64,000 bases of DNA from the NCBI GenBank assembly GCA_008501825.1, contig QQUA01000009.1:186001-250000 (forward strand), written 5' to 3'. Made by a program: the position numbers and the translations under genes. Of the stretch, positions 62,609-64,000 are shown piece after piece; the first letter of the stretch is position 1, and every line of letters starts with the position of its first letter. Source of the DNA: Planctomycetota bacterium. GTDB lineage: Bacteria > Planctomycetota > UBA1135. The notes under the pieces were generated by a model. The model was not told the origin of the DNA and did no database searches. It saw only the letters and a program-made list of their open reading frames with translations.

Positions 62609-64000
62609 TTAAAAGAAAGTCACCGGTTGGGCAATGCTGTCCGAAATCAGCCCGTTGCCGTCTCGAGCCGCCAATTCAAAGTACACCGTCATGCCGGCGG
62701 CGCCGGAAGGAACGACGGGAGAGGTGTAACTGCCGCTTCCGCCCGGTGAATTCACCCCGCTGTCCAGGAGCACCAAGGGCTGGCCGAGATCGAAGCTATG
62801 GCCGGCGAACACGGTGCCGTTCAAGTTCATCGAATAGAAAAGATAATAGTTGGAGTTCGGCGGAGCTCCGAACCAGCGAAGCTCCAAGGGAAAACCGACC
62901 AAGGTGTAAAAAGGCCCGGCCAAAATCAGTCTATTTTGATTCGAACCAGTGCCGCGATCTCGCAGGAAAACGTCCATCAAATTGTTGGTATCGCCTGGCA
63001 CCAAATTGTCGGATAGGGAATCGAAAACCAAATAGCGGCCGCTGGCGGAAAGTGAAGGCCTGGCAGCTCCCAGATGGGCTTCTTGACCGAAATTGTCGAC
63101 GCTAAGGCGGGTGGTCAAACTTTGTTGCCGGTCGCGCAAGAAGACGTCCGGAGAAAAATTGTTGTCCCCGGCGACCAAGTTATCCGAGGTGCTCAGAAAA
63201 GCCACGAAGCGACCGTCCGAAGAAATGGTCAGTTCTTGGCAATTGCCATTACCCTGAGCTCCAAGCGTATTGACGCTGACTCGACTGGTGACTCCGGTTT
63301 CTCGATCGTGGAGGAAAACGTCCGAGGTCCCATTGCTGTCTCCGGAAACCAGATTGTCTGCGTTACTGAGAAAAGCCACGAAGCGACCGTCCGCCGAAAT
63401 GGTGGGAAACAGACAGTTCCAATTGGCTTCGGCGCCGGATGAACTGACGCTAATTCGGGTTGTCTCCCCGGTTAAACGATCGTGGACGAAGGTATCGGTA
63501 AAGCCGTTGCTGTCGTTGGCCACCAAGTCGTTCGAAGTGCTCTCAAAGGCCACGAAACGGCCGTCCGCCGAAATGGTCAAAAAATCGTCCCACGGGCTTC
63601 CGAATTCAGCTTGGTTGCCGAAAGAATCGACACTGACTCGCGTGGTCTCCCCGGTTTGGCAATCGTGCACGAAAGCATCCAATTGATCATTGGTATCGTT
63701 GGCCACCAAATCTTTGGATTGACTCACGAAAGCCACGAAACGGCCGTCGGCGGAAATTTTTGGAGCATCGCCGCCGAGAAAAGCCTGCCGGCCGGAGGAA
63801 TCGACGCTGACCCGGGTGGTCTCTCCGTTTTGCCGATCGTGAACGAAGACGTCCAACTTGCCGTTGGTGTCATTCGGGACCAGATCGTCGGAAATGCTGA
63901 TAAAGGCGATAAAGCGGCCGTCCGCCGAAATGGAAGGCTCAGAACCGCCCCAAAGGGCTTGGCTTCCAGTTGAACTCACGCTGACTCGAGTCGTTTGACC
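62609..64000 (-). CDS. PD40/TolB-like beta-propeller protein, N-terminal part cut by window end
   Basis: At least 464 aa; the frame is still open at 64000. Six tandem blades of about 55-58 residues are seen, each with ISADGRFVAF, an S-x-NLV-x-DTN turn, D-FVHDR-TG-T-RVSV and a G-A link. They match the PD40/WD40-like repeats of surface proteins. The C-terminal 110 residues (LILAGPFYTLVGFPLELRW to GMTVYFELAARDGNG) form the same kind of module as in the protein at 5105-6277. The real start lies outside the window. Confidence 0.85.
   Translation of the reverse strand, partial: GQTTRVSVSSTGSQALWGGSEPSISADGRFIAFISISDDLVPNDTNGKLDVFVHDRQNGETTRVSVDSSGRQAFLGGDAPKISADGRFVAFVSQSKDLVANDTNDQLDAFVHDCQTGETTRVSVDSFGNQAEFGSPWDDFLTISADGRFVAFESTSNDLVANDSNGFTDTFVHDRLTGETTRISVSSSGAEANWNCLFPTISADGRFVAFLSNADNLVSGDSNGTSDVFLHDRETGVTSRVSVNTLGAQGNGNCQELTISSDGRFVAFLSTSDNLVAGDNNFSPDVFLRDRQQSLTTRLSVDNFGQEAHLGAARPSLSASGRYLVFDSLSDNLVPGDTNNLMDVFLRDRGTGSNQNRLILAGPFYTLVGFPLELRWFGAPPNSNYYLFYSMNLNGTVFAGHSFDLGQPLVLLDSGVNSPGGSGSYTSPVVPSGAAGMTVYFELAARDGNGLISDSIAQPVTFF

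Overview
The window is chromosomal, bacterial and gene-dense (GC a little under 60 percent by eye). Most genes abut or overlap by ATGA, GTGA or TTGA junctions. GTG and TTG starts are frequent and Shine-Dalgarno sites are rare. Four things suggest a Planctomycetota-like lineage: many secreted and lipoprotein genes without database-style names, a CxxCH protein of surface type, a PD40/TolB-like propeller, and a C-terminal module with GMT-YF that occurs in two secreted proteins. This placement is inference; no rRNA, tRNA or other marker is present to fix it. I found no CRISPR array, insertion sequence or prophage.

Region 1 (1-13951, + strand): the end of a UvrD/PcrA helicase, surE, a PlsC/GPAT-type acyltransferase, a six-hairpin-like glycosidase, two large secreted proteins, and a MoxR / DUF58 / transglutaminase cluster. 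Region 2 (14033-20866): a fatty-acid beta-oxidation locus. fadE and a TetR regulator run leftward, and a thiolase and a FadB/FadJ-type enzyme run rightward from a short shared promoter region. Region 3 (20948-26870): a MarR regulator divergent from a small CxxC thioredoxin-like protein, a lemA plus two TPM-domain operon, and a BlaI/BlaR1-like (M56) pair. Region 4 (26980-33825): a C25 gingipain-like peptidase, an M1 aminopeptidase lipoprotein with a HEAT-like tail, an odd GHMP kinase, and a CxxCH lipoprotein.

Region 5 (33950-50374): mostly leftward housekeeping genes. They are a sigma-54-type AAA+ protein, pgsA, rimO, a hybrid histidine kinase (rightward), ftsK, coaB, two secreted proteins lying between coaB and coaC, then gmk, yicC, pyrE, secG, tpiA and a DAHP synthase. 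Region 6 (50554-56131): dgt, small secreted and membrane proteins, thiD, fabI and an EgtD-like methyltransferase. Region 7 (56295-61296): a seven-gene rightward operon with ExbB/TolQ-, ExbD/TolR- and TonB/TolA-like proteins, two secreted coiled-coil proteins and two lipoproteins. Region 8 (61432-64000): a secreted carboxypeptidase-regulatory-like protein and a PD40 propeller protein cut by the window end.

The most interesting signals are regulatory. An identical 13-base motif (TTACATCGTTAAC) occurs in the divergent fad promoter region beside the TetR gene and again upstream of fabI, which suggests one regulator joining fatty-acid breakdown and synthesis. Twin palindromes lie between blaI and the C25 peptidase gene. 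Twin 22-base operators flank the marR/thioredoxin promoter. A near-symmetric pair of promoters shares one -10 core in front of the Exb/Tol-like operon.
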